Source of the DNA: an uncultured Candidatus Binatia bacterium
Lineage (GTDB): Bacteria; Desulfobacterota; Binatia; UBA9968; JAJDTQ01
Direction: 5' to 3'
Assembly: GCA_958295985.1 (NCBI GenBank)
Contig: OY282432.1
Location: 186,001 to 250,000, forward strand
Length of the DNA: 64,000 bases
Positions 8,160 through 16,595 of this stretch are shown piece after piece (the stretch's first letter is position 1; every line of letters starts with the position of its first letter). The notes beneath the pieces are model-generated. The model ran no database searches, was not told the origin of the DNA, and saw only the letters and a list, made by a program, of their open reading frames with translations. The translations under genes were made by a program, and so were the position numbers.

Positions 8160-8856
8160 CTACGGGCTGCGCCACTCGGCAAGGAGATCGAGGACCTCGA
8201 TGCCGCCCAAGGTCAAAGCGACGCAGGCGAGACCGTCGCGAATCGGACGAAGGTAGGACTTGCGTCCTGGTATGGCGGGATTCATGGCGATCGGACCTTC
8301 GGCGAGGCTCAGGCCCGCTTTGTTCACCCGAAGGACGAGCTCGGTCTGCGCGCCCATGCCGTGGGAGCGGATCGGCAGATCGCGGATCGACGCGGTGCGA
8401 AACAGGCGCACTCCGGCGTGCAGATCGGAGAGCGGGATTCCCCGCGCGCGTCGCGCAAGCCAAGTGAGCGCGGGCGAACCGAGCTTCGCGTTGTACCAGG
8501 GGCGGGTGCTCGAAGTGCGCCAGCCCAGCAGGAAGTCGGCGCCGGAACGTTCGAACTCGTCGATGAGCCGGGGAAGGACCGGTTCGAGAGGCCATTCGCC
8601 GTCGCCGTCGGTGACGACGCACCAGGGCGTCTCGACCGAGGCGAGCACGGCGCGCCAGGCATGGCCGAAACCGGGTTCGGGCACGAAGACGACCCGCGCG
8701 CCCGCTTCTCGGGCGCGGTCGCCCGAACCGTCGGTCGAGGCGTTGTCGATGACCAGGAGCCGGGAGCCGGGCGCGGCGCGCGTCATCGAGGACCGTGGAG
8801 ATCGTCTTCGCTTCGTTGCGGCAGAACACCGCGATGGTGAGGGCGTCCGGAATCAC
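8160..8856 (-). pseudogene. Family 2 glycosyltransferase, frameshifted near 8780
   Basis: The protein reads as a GT2 (dolichol-phosphate-mannose-synthase-like) enzyme: ALTIAVFCRNEAKTISTVLD from a GTG at 8856, then LLVIDNASTDGSGDRAREAG, and the metal-binding TDGDGEWPLEP. The first ~25 codons lie in one frame and everything after about 8780 in another, so one indel separates them. A good GGAGG 5 bases before the GTG at 8856 supports that start. It follows the polytopic membrane protein gene by 43 bp, probably as an operon transferring sugar onto a lipid carrier. The frameshift could be a true mutation or an assembly error; the rest of the gene is well preserved, and its end abuts the relaxase remnant. 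Confidence 0.65.
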
Positions 8857-8899
8857 TGAAACCTCCGCTCGAACGGCGGGCACTGCCAAGCGCCGCACG

Positions 8900-10585
8900 T
8901 CACTCCGGGCCGGAGTCGGGTCGAATCCGGTCCCCATTGGCCGGCGTTTCGTAGAGATACAGATAGAAATCCTCGTCGAAAGCGATGGCCCCCGTGAAGG
9001 ACGCGAGCGGGCGGACACGCCGTTCCTCGGGCGGAATCCCCAACTCGACCGCGAGGACCATCAAAACCTTGCCATCGTTGCGGGCGGCCAGGGCCTGCGT
9101 TTGGGAGATCAAGGTCGGGGCATCGATGCTGCCTCGCGGCCCGGCGCCGATACGCGATCCGTCCCAACGAACGAAGGAGCCCTCCCGGTTTCCCTGCACG
9201 TAGTGGATCCGCTTCTCCGGCGACAGGTGCCCGAGCACGGCGAGGGCGGACCAGTCCGGGAAACCGATCATCGGCAAGGACTCCAGGTCGTTGGCCCGGA
9301 TGTATTCGGCGGTGCGCTCCGCAAGGGAAAAGGGACGTTCGACCTCGATGGCGACGGCTCTCAATCCGCCGAACGCATGCATCGCCAGGAAACCGGTCAG
9401 CAGAACGCTTCCCGCGCGACGCGCGGCGACCGCACGACGGCCCGCGCGGTCGGTGGCGGGGCCGCCGTCCAGATACCTTCCGCCCCACACCAGCACCAGA
9501 AGGGAGATCAGAAGAAAACCGTGGTGCCGGAAGGAACCGTAATGGATCGTGTAGAAGAAAGTCAGGAATCCGGTCACGAGGCAGAGGAACAGGAGCAGCG
9601 CGACGGGCCTCCGCCAGCGGAAAGCGACGACGGCCGCCACCAGCGCCAACGCCATCGCGACCCCGTAGACACCCTCTGCCTGCCCCGGAAGGGTCACCAC
9701 CAGCAAGAATTTCGGGTCGATGGGGAAGAAGACGGCGGACGGAATGGTTTTCAAGACGTGCGCCAGCCGCGACGGGTTCCATTCCAGGTACCACGCATAA
9801 TGCCAGGTCGCGCTCAGCGAAGACAGAGTCACATCGGGCGGTGGAATCATTTGCAGTATCGCGAGCAGGATCCCGACGACAGCGACGGCGAAGCCGGAGT
9901 AGAGCCTTCGCGTGTCCACCGCGTCGTCTTCCGCCAGGGCGCGGCGGTTGAGCCAGTAATCGAGCGCGAGAGCGAGCAGCACGCCAATGGCGACGATACA
10001 GGCGTGGGCGCTGGTGTTGCTCATCAGGGCCAGCGCCAGGGCCAGCCACAGCGGCCTTCGGTAACGATGCCGCAGAAGCGCACACGTCACGACGATGAAG
10101 AACAGGCCGAGCGCATAGTTGCGCGACATCACCCCGTATTCGTAGAGAGGAAAATAGCCGAAGGCGAACAGAACCTTCTGGAGCGGGCCGAAGGGCGCAT
10201 ATCGCGCCACCACGAAGATGGCGGCGGAGGCGATCACCCAATGGAAGATCTGCATCCCCACCGGAGAAGACGTCAGCCGCGTGATCGGCAGCAGCAACAG
10301 ATGCCACAGCTTCGGGATCGTCTCGTATTCCATATTGCGGAACAGGTCCAACGGCCCCGTGCTGTCGCGCGGGAGCATCCAGTGCTGGAGTTCGTCGCGC
10401 CACAGTTCGTGGTGGAACAGGGTGAAGGCGAGCAGCAGGGCATAGGCCGCGGTCAGCGCCGGAGCGAACCACGACGCCTCCCCGATGGATGGGACCGCGG
10501 GAAAAGACCGGGACGGCGTCTTCGGGTCGGGAAGACGACGCTTGCGAGGAGCGGAGGGACTCCTTTTCTGGTTGTGTCCGCTCAC
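8900..10585 (-). CDS. Polytopic membrane protein, probable GT-C-type glycosyltransferase
   Basis: About 561 residues with some ten hydrophobic segments (for example LALALMSNTSAHACIVAIGV and VALLLFLCLVTGFLTFFYTI) and a soluble C-terminal ~120 residues. The early segment ends FHHELWRDELQHWML, an acidic first periplasmic loop like that of GT-C enzymes using polyprenyl-phosphate sugars. The length fits that class, but no specific Pfam family was recognised. The GTG at 10585 is proposed because it lies just past the stop of the FAA hydrolase gene; no strong ribosome binding site is visible. The following GT2 gene suggests that the pair makes and uses a lipid-linked sugar. Confidence 0.6.
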   Translation of the reverse strand: MSGHNQKRSPSAPRKRRLPDPKTPSRSFPAVPSIGEASWFAPALTAAYALLLAFTLFHHELWRDELQHWMLPRDSTGPLDLFRNMEYETIPKLWHLLLLPITRLTSSPVGMQIFHWVIASAAIFVVARYAPFGPLQKVLFAFGYFPLYEYGVMSRNYALGLFFIVVTCALLRHRYRRPLWLALALALMSNTSAHACIVAIGVLLALALDYWLNRRALAEDDAVDTRRLYSGFAVAVVGILLAILQMIPPPDVTLSSLSATWHYAWYLEWNPSRLAHVLKTIPSAVFFPIDPKFLLVVTLPGQAEGVYGVAMALALVAAVVAFRWRRPVALLLFLCLVTGFLTFFYTIHYGSFRHHGFLLISLLVLVWGGRYLDGGPATDRAGRRAVAARRAGSVLLTGFLAMHAFGGLRAVAIEVERPFSLAERTAEYIRANDLESLPMIGFPDWSALAVLGHLSPEKRIHYVQGNREGSFVRWDGSRIGAGPRGSIDAPTLISQTQALAARNDGKVLMVLAVELGIPPEERRVRPLASFTGAIAFDEDFYLYLYETPANGDRIRPDSGPE

Positions 10586-10593
10586 GAATCCGG

Positions 10594-11484
10594 TCAGACC
10601 CTCGAGACTCCGGCCCCGGCGGGCGGCTGCGACTTGCCCGGCAGCCATTCCGCATCCTTGCGCGGGCCACTGCTGCTGACCGAGAACCGGGCCTTGCCGA
10701 TCTCCAGGGTGTCGCCGTTGTTCATGGGGCCGAGGCCCACGTGATAGGTGCCGGTGGCGATGACGTCGCCGGGCTGGAGCTGGATGAACCGGGACAGCCA
10801 GGCAACCAGCTCCGGGATCTTGTGAGCCATGTGGCGGGTGCTGTAGTCCTGCCGGGCCTCGCCGCCGACCCAGGACCGGACCGTCAGGTTGTGCGGGTCG
10901 GGGACCTCGTCCGCGGTGGTGATCCAGGGTCCGCAGGGGCTGTGGGTGCCCTGCCCCTTGGGGAGGAACTGGGTCCTGCGCACCATGCCCCTCGATGAGA
11001 CGTCGAAGAACGGCACATAGCCGAACACCGCGTCCATGGCGTCGGACTCGGCGACGTTCTTGCCGCACGGGCCCATGACGAAGGCCAGCTCGGCCTCGGG
11101 CTGGGTCACCACCACCGCGGGGAGGTCGGGCAGTTCCACCGCGCCCTCCGGCCCCAGCAGCTCCGGCGCCTTGTAGAAGAACTCGATGGGCAGGGTATCG
11201 GGGGTGCGCTCGGGCGAATCCAGGTAGTTCACGAAAGCGGCCAGACACTTGCCGGGCCTGGGGATGGGCGCCAGCAGCTTGACCACGCTCAACGGGAAGC
11301 CCGACCCTTCCCGCAACAGCCTCTCGAACTCCTTCCGGTAGTCATCGAAGTTCGCGATCACCTCCTCCATCACCCGCTGGGGACCCTTCTCCACCCGGTA
11401 CTGGATGATGCCGCTCACGTCCACCACGTTGCTGCCATCCTTGAGAACGCCGATGCGATCGTCATTGAAGCGAAGGATTTTCAT
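10594..11484 (-). CDS. Fumarylacetoacetate hydrolase family protein
   Basis: 296 residues of the FAH superfamily, which includes acylpyruvate hydrolases, hydratases and decarboxylases of aromatic degradation. Visible signatures are KCLAAFVNYLDS, EAELAFVMGPCGKNV (metal-binding acidic residues), SRGMVRRTQFLPKG and the C-terminal LQPGDVIATGTYHVGLGP. The ATG at 11484 is preceded by GGAGAGGTGG at close spacing. It lies 156 bp downstream of the TPP enzyme on the same strand, so the two probably belong to one catabolic unit; the substrate cannot be told from sequence. Confidence 0.85.
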   Translation of the reverse strand: MKILRFNDDRIGVLKDGSNVVDVSGIIQYRVEKGPQRVMEEVIANFDDYRKEFERLLREGSGFPLSVVKLLAPIPRPGKCLAAFVNYLDSPERTPDTLPIEFFYKAPELLGPEGAVELPDLPAVVVTQPEAELAFVMGPCGKNVAESDAMDAVFGYVPFFDVSSRGMVRRTQFLPKGQGTHSPCGPWITTADEVPDPHNLTVRSWVGGEARQDYSTRHMAHKIPELVAWLSRFIQLQPGDVIATGTYHVGLGPMNNGDTLEIGKARFSVSSSGPRKDAEWLPGKSQPPAGAGVSRV

Positions 11485-11520
11485 GGACCACCTCTCCCTG
11501 TCCGTGGCTGCGTAGCGCGC

Positions 11521-11611
11521 GCCGTACCGGCGCCGGCACACCCGACTTCACCCCTGTTGCGACAGGACCCTTCCTGGGTCCGTGTGGAGCGCAAGCCGTA
11601 CCGGCGCCGGC
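11521..11611. repeat. Direct repeat with a small hairpin between two genes
   Basis: GCCGTACCGGCGCCGGC occurs at 11521-11537 and again at 11595-11611, and each copy is itself partly self-complementary (CCGGCGCCGG). Between them GGACCC-TTCCT-GGGTCC forms a 6-bp hairpin at about 11566-11582. The stretch fills the gap between the TPP enzyme and the FAA hydrolase. It could be a regulatory or RNA-processing site, or a small repetitive element; there is no T-run to make it a simple terminator. Confidence 0.45.
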
Positions 11612-11640
11612 GCTGCTGACCGCCTGCCGGCCCCCGAGCG

Positions 11641-13353
11641 TCAGTCGTTCACGGGCTCCAGCCAGACGTCCACCAGCGCCAGCCGCCCTTCCCGGGCGGC
11701 CTGGAGACCCCGTTCGAGGGCCGGCTTGACCATGGCCGGGCTCTGCACCCGCTCGCCGAAGCCGTCGAAGGCCCGGACGATGGCTGCATAATCGGGCGCG
11801 GGCGCAATGGACGTGCCCACGAACTGGTTGGTGCGCACGGCCCAGCCTTCCGGATAGTACGCCGGCACGCCGCGCTTCATGGATTTGTAGCCGTGGTTGT
11901 TCAAGAGCACGATGAGGATGGGCATGCGAAATTCCTGGGCGAACCCGAATCCCGCAATGCCGGGGTTGTAGTTGAACGAGCCGTCGCCGATGACCAGCAC
12001 CACCGGCTTCTCCGGATGCGCGGCCTTGACGCCCAGGGCCGTACCCAGGCCGGTACCGAGGCCGCCGATGCAGCCGCTGAAGAAGTTGCCGGGCCGGACC
12101 CGGTCCAGATATTGGTGCACCGCCATGCGGTGGGTGATGGTCTCCTCCACCAGGTAGACGTCGTCGGGAATCGCCTGGTTGAGTTGGTAGATGACCCAGT
12201 TGGTGTCCATGGGCTCTTTCGATTCGAGGCTCCGGGCCTGCGCGGCCCACTGGGCCCGCCGCGCCGCGCCCTTCTCGCGCAGGTTGGCCCGCCGTTCCGC
12301 GGCCTCGGCGCCGCCCTCCACGCCGTCCTTGCGGAGTCGCTCCAGCAACGCGCCCAGGGATGCCTCCAGCTCTCCGGCGATGCTCAGGTCCACCTGGACG
12401 CCCCAGTAGGGCAGGTTCATGTGGAGCGGCTCCTCATCCAGCGCCGCCACCTTGGCGCCCTGCGCCACGGCCGCCGAGGCCGGATGCCACGGCTGGGTCG
12501 TGCCGATGAGACAGACGACGTCGGCGCCGGCCATGAACTCCCCGGGCTCGAAGCCCCCGTGCAGCTCGTGGTCCCGCGGGAAGTTGAAGTAGCCGCTGCT
12601 CCGGGTCTCCACCACCGGGGCGTCGAGCAGCTCCGCCAGCTCCACCATGCGGTTGACGATGCCGGTGTTCCTGCCCGCGTTCTCACTCACGATGACCGGG
12701 TTCCGGGCCGTCCGGAGCAGGCTCGCCAACTCGTCGATCCCCTTGGGATCCGGGCTCGGCGGAGAAGGCATGGACACCTTCAGGGGCGCCTCCTGCGTGA
12801 CCTTGTCGAACAGATACTCCATGGGCAGCGACACGAACACCGGCCCCTGGGGCGAGCTCATGGCCATCTGGCAGGCGCGCTGGATGGTGGAAACCAGGAT
12901 GTGCTTGTCGTTGACCCCGAAGCTCCATTTGACGCACCGGTCCACCAGGCGGGCCGGGCCGCCCACGTCCGAGAGGAAGCGCATCCACTGGCCGCCGGGG
13001 TCGGGGCCGTCATCCTCGCCAAAGGCGATGGACTCGCCGGTGAAGACCACCATGGGAACCTGCTCGTGCAGCGCCCCGCGCAACGCCATGGAACCGTGAA
13101 GCGCGCCCACCGTGGTGTGGATCATGACTCCGGGCAGCTTGCCGGTGGCCTTGGCGTAGCCGCTGGCCATGGCCAGGGCGATCTCCTCGTGGCGCGAGCT
13201 GAGGTAGACCGGCATGCTCTCGTCCGGCTTGGCCAACGCCTCCCATACCGGCGACCACTCCGAGCCCGGCGACGCGAAGATCCGCTCCACGCCCATGCCG
13301 GACAGAACGCGCAAGAACGCTTCCCCACCCGTGAGTCCATTGACTTCGATCAT
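11641..13353 (-). CDS. Thiamine-pyrophosphate-dependent enzyme (acetolactate synthase / benzoylformate decarboxylase-like)
   Basis: 570 residues with the three-domain layout of TPP-dependent decarboxylases and synthases. The N-terminal Pyr domain has the catalytic glutamate in SSRHEEIALAMASGYAKATG and GALHGSMALRGA. The central domain has the Rossmann-like NPVIVSENAGRN. The C-terminal PP domain has the TPP motif GDGSFNYNPGIAGFGFAQEF with NNHGYKSMK. The length is typical. Residues that define acetolactate synthase regulation or FAD binding are not obvious, so a decarboxylase or C-C lyase of a catabolic pathway is as likely. It probably heads an operon with the downstream FAA hydrolase, which acts on beta-diketone-like compounds. 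Confidence 0.85.
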   Translation of the reverse strand: MIEVNGLTGGEAFLRVLSGMGVERIFASPGSEWSPVWEALAKPDESMPVYLSSRHEEIALAMASGYAKATGKLPGVMIHTTVGALHGSMALRGALHEQVPMVVFTGESIAFGEDDGPDPGGQWMRFLSDVGGPARLVDRCVKWSFGVNDKHILVSTIQRACQMAMSSPQGPVFVSLPMEYLFDKVTQEAPLKVSMPSPPSPDPKGIDELASLLRTARNPVIVSENAGRNTGIVNRMVELAELLDAPVVETRSSGYFNFPRDHELHGGFEPGEFMAGADVVCLIGTTQPWHPASAAVAQGAKVAALDEEPLHMNLPYWGVQVDLSIAGELEASLGALLERLRKDGVEGGAEAAERRANLREKGAARRAQWAAQARSLESKEPMDTNWVIYQLNQAIPDDVYLVEETITHRMAVHQYLDRVRPGNFFSGCIGGLGTGLGTALGVKAAHPEKPVVLVIGDGSFNYNPGIAGFGFAQEFRMPILIVLLNNHGYKSMKRGVPAYYPEGWAVRTNQFVGTSIAPAPDYAAIVRAFDGFGERVQSPAMVKPALERGLQAAREGRLALVDVWLEPVND

Positions 13354-13422
13354 GTTCCGTTCCTCCGTTGCCTGATGAAGAACACCACCCTAAGATACCC
13401 CGCAGGGTCGGTCAACTACTCC

Positions 13423-14694
13423 TCAACCAGCCTTGGCGGCGAAGGTGGGAATCCATCCCGCGGGGGGCCTCAGGTCCAGCGAGTCGCCGTCGATGGAAGT
13501 GCGGCCCGACAGGAGTACCCGCTCGCCTCGGTACGCCCACACGCGCAGGTCCGCCCATACGTACGCGTCGCCGGCGAGATGGATCTGCGGCCGTCCCACT
13601 TTCCTCTGGGCGACGTAGCCCTCGCCTCTCCGCACCAGCCGCTGCAAGCGCGAGCGCCCGACGCGCGAGCTGGGAAGAAAGCCCCGGCTGGCGTGGCTGC
13701 GGCTCGGCTTGAACACGAACTGGCCTCTGTTCTCGACGATGGCGTCGAGGTTGTCGGGCCTGAGCAGACGGGTCTCGGGGATGTGCCGGCTCAGGACGGC
13801 CCGCTCGCGGGCTTCGATGCCGAGGTCCCGGTCCCATGAAGGAAGCGACAGGAACTCCAGCAGCCGCTTGTCGCTGCGGGTGGCATAGGTGAAAGGATTG
13901 GGCGCGACGTACACGCCGCCGTTCAGAAACGCGTCCCGCAACGGGCGCGTCGCCTCCTTCTCCAGAAGAAAATCCGTGGAACGGTTCACGATGAACGACA
14001 CCGGCTCTCCGCCGTGCCGGAGCCGCTCTCCGTCCCAGCGGAGACCTGCCGTCGTCCCCACCTCCGCGGGCCAACCTTCCTCGCGGAAGAGCTCCCGCAA
14101 CATCTCCATCTCCGCGCCGAACTTGCCCCGCTCCAGGGCTTCGGGCTCGTCGAGGATCAGAAAGAGCCCTTCGGGCATGGCGCCGAAGAACGACTCGGCC
14201 TCCTGGCGAACCATCTGCCTGATGCGCCGTCCGAGCTCCGCGGCCGGCGGCGGCGCTTCGAGGGTCGCCTGCCGGGCCGGCTCCAGCAGGGCGTGGAAGC
14301 ATTCGTTGATGAGGCCGGCGTACAGGAGGCCGGAGCCGTTGTCGTTGAACTCGATGACCTGCCACGGCCCTTCGGGGGGCAGATGGAAGTCCCAGGCGCT
14401 GAAGAAACACACCTCCGGCCGTTTCAGCGGCAGGCTCTGTCCGGACGAGCCGATGACGCTCTCCTGCCACACCGGCCGGGTGGTCACGTCCTCGAAAACG
14501 CGGATGAAGCCGTCGATTTCGGCCAGTACCGCGGCCGGGATCGCCTGGTGGGCGAAGGTCACCGAGAACTCGTCCGGAACACCGGGGATTCCAGCCGTCC
14601 GAAGCCGGCTCCACAACTGTTCGCGCCGGTCCTCCATCAATCCTCGGAGCAGGTGCGTCCGGGGGAACGCAGGGCGGGGCGCGTCCGTCTCCAT
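13423..14694 (-). CDS. ATP-grasp-like protein of an amidoligase-type cluster
   Basis: 423 residues. EFNDNGSGLLYAGLINECFH resembles the metal-binding E-x-N-x-N segment of ATP-grasp enzymes in circularly permuted arrangements; other landmarks are FKPSRSHASRGFLPS (basic, glycine-rich) and YVWADLRVWAYRG near the end. There is no signal peptide. It sits 18 bp after otsB on the same strand, near a GCS2-type carboxylate-amine ligase (16596-17801). ATP-grasp plus GCS2 ligase neighbourhoods are known from predicted peptide or glutamate-conjugate synthesis clusters. I infer an ATP-dependent ligation role; the product is unknown. Confidence 0.55.
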   Translation of the reverse strand: METDAPRPAFPRTHLLRGLMEDRREQLWSRLRTAGIPGVPDEFSVTFAHQAIPAAVLAEIDGFIRVFEDVTTRPVWQESVIGSSGQSLPLKRPEVCFFSAWDFHLPPEGPWQVIEFNDNGSGLLYAGLINECFHALLEPARQATLEAPPPAAELGRRIRQMVRQEAESFFGAMPEGLFLILDEPEALERGKFGAEMEMLRELFREEGWPAEVGTTAGLRWDGERLRHGGEPVSFIVNRSTDFLLEKEATRPLRDAFLNGGVYVAPNPFTYATRSDKRLLEFLSLPSWDRDLGIEARERAVLSRHIPETRLLRPDNLDAIVENRGQFVFKPSRSHASRGFLPSSRVGRSRLQRLVRRGEGYVAQRKVGRPQIHLAGDAYVWADLRVWAYRGERVLLSGRTSIDGDSLDLRPPAGWIPTFAAKAG

Positions 14695-14712
14695 GTCCTG
14701 CCCGGACTCATG

Positions 14713-15522
14713 TCAAGCGGACTCATGGATCGTCCGTGCAAGACGTTCGAGGAACCGTCCTACCTCCGCGTCGTCCTTGAGCCGGTAACTCGCGGCCGTC
14801 GGCCCGGGCCGGTCCTCCACGAGGATCCCCACCCCCCTGCCGGCCACGGCCTCGAAGCCGTCCTCATCGGTGGCATCGTCGCCCACGTAAAGGGGCATGG
14901 CGTCCGGTTGGTCGAGCCCCATCGCCTGGAGGATCCACTGCACCGCCTTGCCCTTGTTCCAGTCGAACCGGGGCCTGATCTCGAACACCTTCTTCCCATG
15001 GGTCTTGCGCAGCCCGGGATAGTCTTGCAGCAGGCCGTCGATCAGAGCTTCGACCTCCGCCACGGCCCCATTTTCCACGAGGCGGTAGTGAACGGACATG
15101 GAGTAGCCCTTGGTCTCCAGCAACAGGCCGGGGACGCGCGCGAGGGTGCGGTGAAGCCGCTGATGCAACTCCTCCATGGCCGGGAGAAACTCTTGTCCTA
15201 CCTGGTGGTGAATGCCGGAACCCGCGGGCCCGACGATGTCGAAACCGTGGGTCCCCGCGTAGAAGAGATTGTCGAGGCGGACCCGTTCCTGTACGTCCTC
15301 GCGCCCGCGTCCGCTGACGATGGCCGTCACGCAACGGTCACCCAGGCGCCGCACGGTCCCGCGCATCTCCTCGGAAAGCACGGCCTGCGCGGGCGTGTCC
15401 ACGATGGGGGTCAGGGTACCGTCGTAGTCGAGGAACACCGCGGCCCGTCTGCCCTCCAGCGCCCTCTCGATGTCATGGAAATCGGTCAAGGCGGACGGGA
15501 TCGTCCATTCAGGACTCACCAC
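14713..15522 (-). CDS. otsB: Trehalose-6-phosphate phosphatase
   Basis: A HAD-superfamily enzyme of about 269 residues. Motif I is FLDYDGTLTPIVD (Asp nucleophile and Asp acid), motif II IVSGRGREDVQ, the cap region contains EIRPRFDWNKGKAVQWIL, and motif IV is YVGDDATDEDGFEA. All catalytic residues are present. The GTG at 15522 is preferred because GAGGG lies 7 bases upstream; the frame continues to an ATG at 15570. No trehalose-6-phosphate synthase (otsA) is present in the window, so the substrate is made elsewhere or the enzyme serves another glycosyl phosphate. It is followed by the ATP-grasp gene. Confidence 0.9.
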   Translation of the reverse strand: MVSPEWTIPSALTDFHDIERALEGRRAAVFLDYDGTLTPIVDTPAQAVLSEEMRGTVRRLGDRCVTAIVSGRGREDVQERVRLDNLFYAGTHGFDIVGPAGSGIHHQVGQEFLPAMEELHQRLHRTLARVPGLLLETKGYSMSVHYRLVENGAVAEVEALIDGLLQDYPGLRKTHGKKVFEIRPRFDWNKGKAVQWILQAMGLDQPDAMPLYVGDDATDEDGFEAVAGRGVGILVEDRPGPTAASYRLKDDAEVGRFLERLARTIHESA

Positions 15523-15585
15523 GGCGCCACCCTCACCCTGTTCGCCTCGACAACCCCGCCGTCCTCTCATGCCCGCTGACGGCCC

Positions 15586-16317
15586 TCATCCGCGGGTCCG
15601 TCCCGCGCAGTCCACCTCGGCCCATTCCTTTTCGGGAATGGCGTAGGAGTGGGTCCCGGCGATCAACCCCGCGCGATTCAGGTTGCTGGGGCATATGGTG
15701 CGCTCGTCGATGTCCTTCTCCGCGAGCCTGGCGTCCATAAGATCATGGCTACGGTCCGAATGGCCCAGCCCCATGGCGTGCCCGATCTCGTGGGCCGTCA
15801 TGTTCTGGGCCTCCACCGCGCCCACCCCCCTGAGTCCGAGGTAGACGTACGCCTTTCGGATGCCTTCCCGTCCGTTGCGGCACTTCACCCTGGTGGCGCC
15901 GACGATCCCCGGCAACACGTCGTCGAACAACTCGATGGTGATATCGGCGCCTTCGCGCGCCGTTTCCCACATGGCGTAGAACGGCTGCACCCGGTTCCAT
16001 TGCAGCACGCCGCGGCGCACGGCAAGCGCCACCTCCAGAGTCACCCCGGCCCAATTGTTGACCTTGAACCGCACCATCTCGCGATCCACGGAGTTCCACC
16101 GGGCCACGGCTCCGTCCTCGCACGTCATCCGCTGGATATGGACCATGCGCCGGGCATCGTCATGGCCCCGTGCATCGTCGTCAGGCCGGCAAGGAACGCC
16201 CGAGGCCGCATCGACACCGTCCGTGCAAGCGTCGCCGCTCGAGTGAACCAGGGTCAGGGAGAGTGCCAGAGTCAGAAGAAAAGGGATTGAAGGGATTGCC
16301 TGAATGGCCGTGATCAT
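15586..16317 (-). CDS. Secreted matrixin-like zinc metalloprotease
   Basis: 243 residues. The first ~25 (ITAIQAIPSIPFLLTLALSL) form a signal peptide, so the protein is exported. The zinc-binding active site TAHEIGHAMGLGHSDRSHDLM is HExxHxxGxxH followed by the Met-turn SHDLM, the metzincin/M10 arrangement. Upstream, RRGVLQWNRVQPFYAMW resembles the substrate-cleft strand region of small bacterial matrixins. No propeptide cysteine switch is obvious. The ATG at 16317 is chosen because it directly precedes the signal peptide. The gene is divergent from ybdK and has a candidate promoter at 16381-16409. Confidence 0.8.
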   Translation of the reverse strand: MITAIQAIPSIPFLLTLALSLTLVHSSGDACTDGVDAASGVPCRPDDDARGHDDARRMVHIQRMTCEDGAVARWNSVDREMVRFKVNNWAGVTLEVALAVRRGVLQWNRVQPFYAMWETAREGADITIELFDDVLPGIVGATRVKCRNGREGIRKAYVYLGLRGVGAVEAQNMTAHEIGHAMGLGHSDRSHDLMDARLAEKDIDERTICPSNLNRAGLIAGTHSYAIPEKEWAEVDCAGRTRG

Positions 16318-16380
16318 GGTGATCTCGTCCGCTGCGGAAGAACCTTGCGGCGGGCGAGCCCATCCACCGCCAACCGCGCC

Positions 16381-16409
16381 TTTATACAACGTCAACCCAT
16401 TGTCCACAA
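16381..16409 (-). promoter_or_regulatory. Candidate sigma-70 promoter for the matrixin gene
   Basis: On the minus strand TTGTGG (16409-16404) and TATAAA (16386-16381) are exactly 17 bases apart, giving a leader of about 55-60 nt before the start at 16317. The -10 box is near-consensus and the -35 box only partly so. It lies in the AT-richer divergent gap between the matrixin and ybdK genes. Confidence 0.42.
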
Positions 16410-16595
16410 CCACGCGCAGGACAACCCCTCGTCCACGGACCCATCGGGAGCTGCCTCGCGTTCGGAGCAGACCGGGCCGAGTCCGCCCTTGCCCTTCCGC
16501 ACGGCCCGTGCAATATCTCTCCGCGTGCGACGTTTCCCTGTGGACGGTTCCGGTGATCGGTCCGTTGCGGGCCACCAACACGAGCGAGGCGGCAC

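Noticed and set aside
8238..8840. Continuation of the relaxase frame to about 8840
   Set aside because: After 8156 the plus-strand frame is merely antisense to the glycosyltransferase gene, whose motifs are on the other strand.
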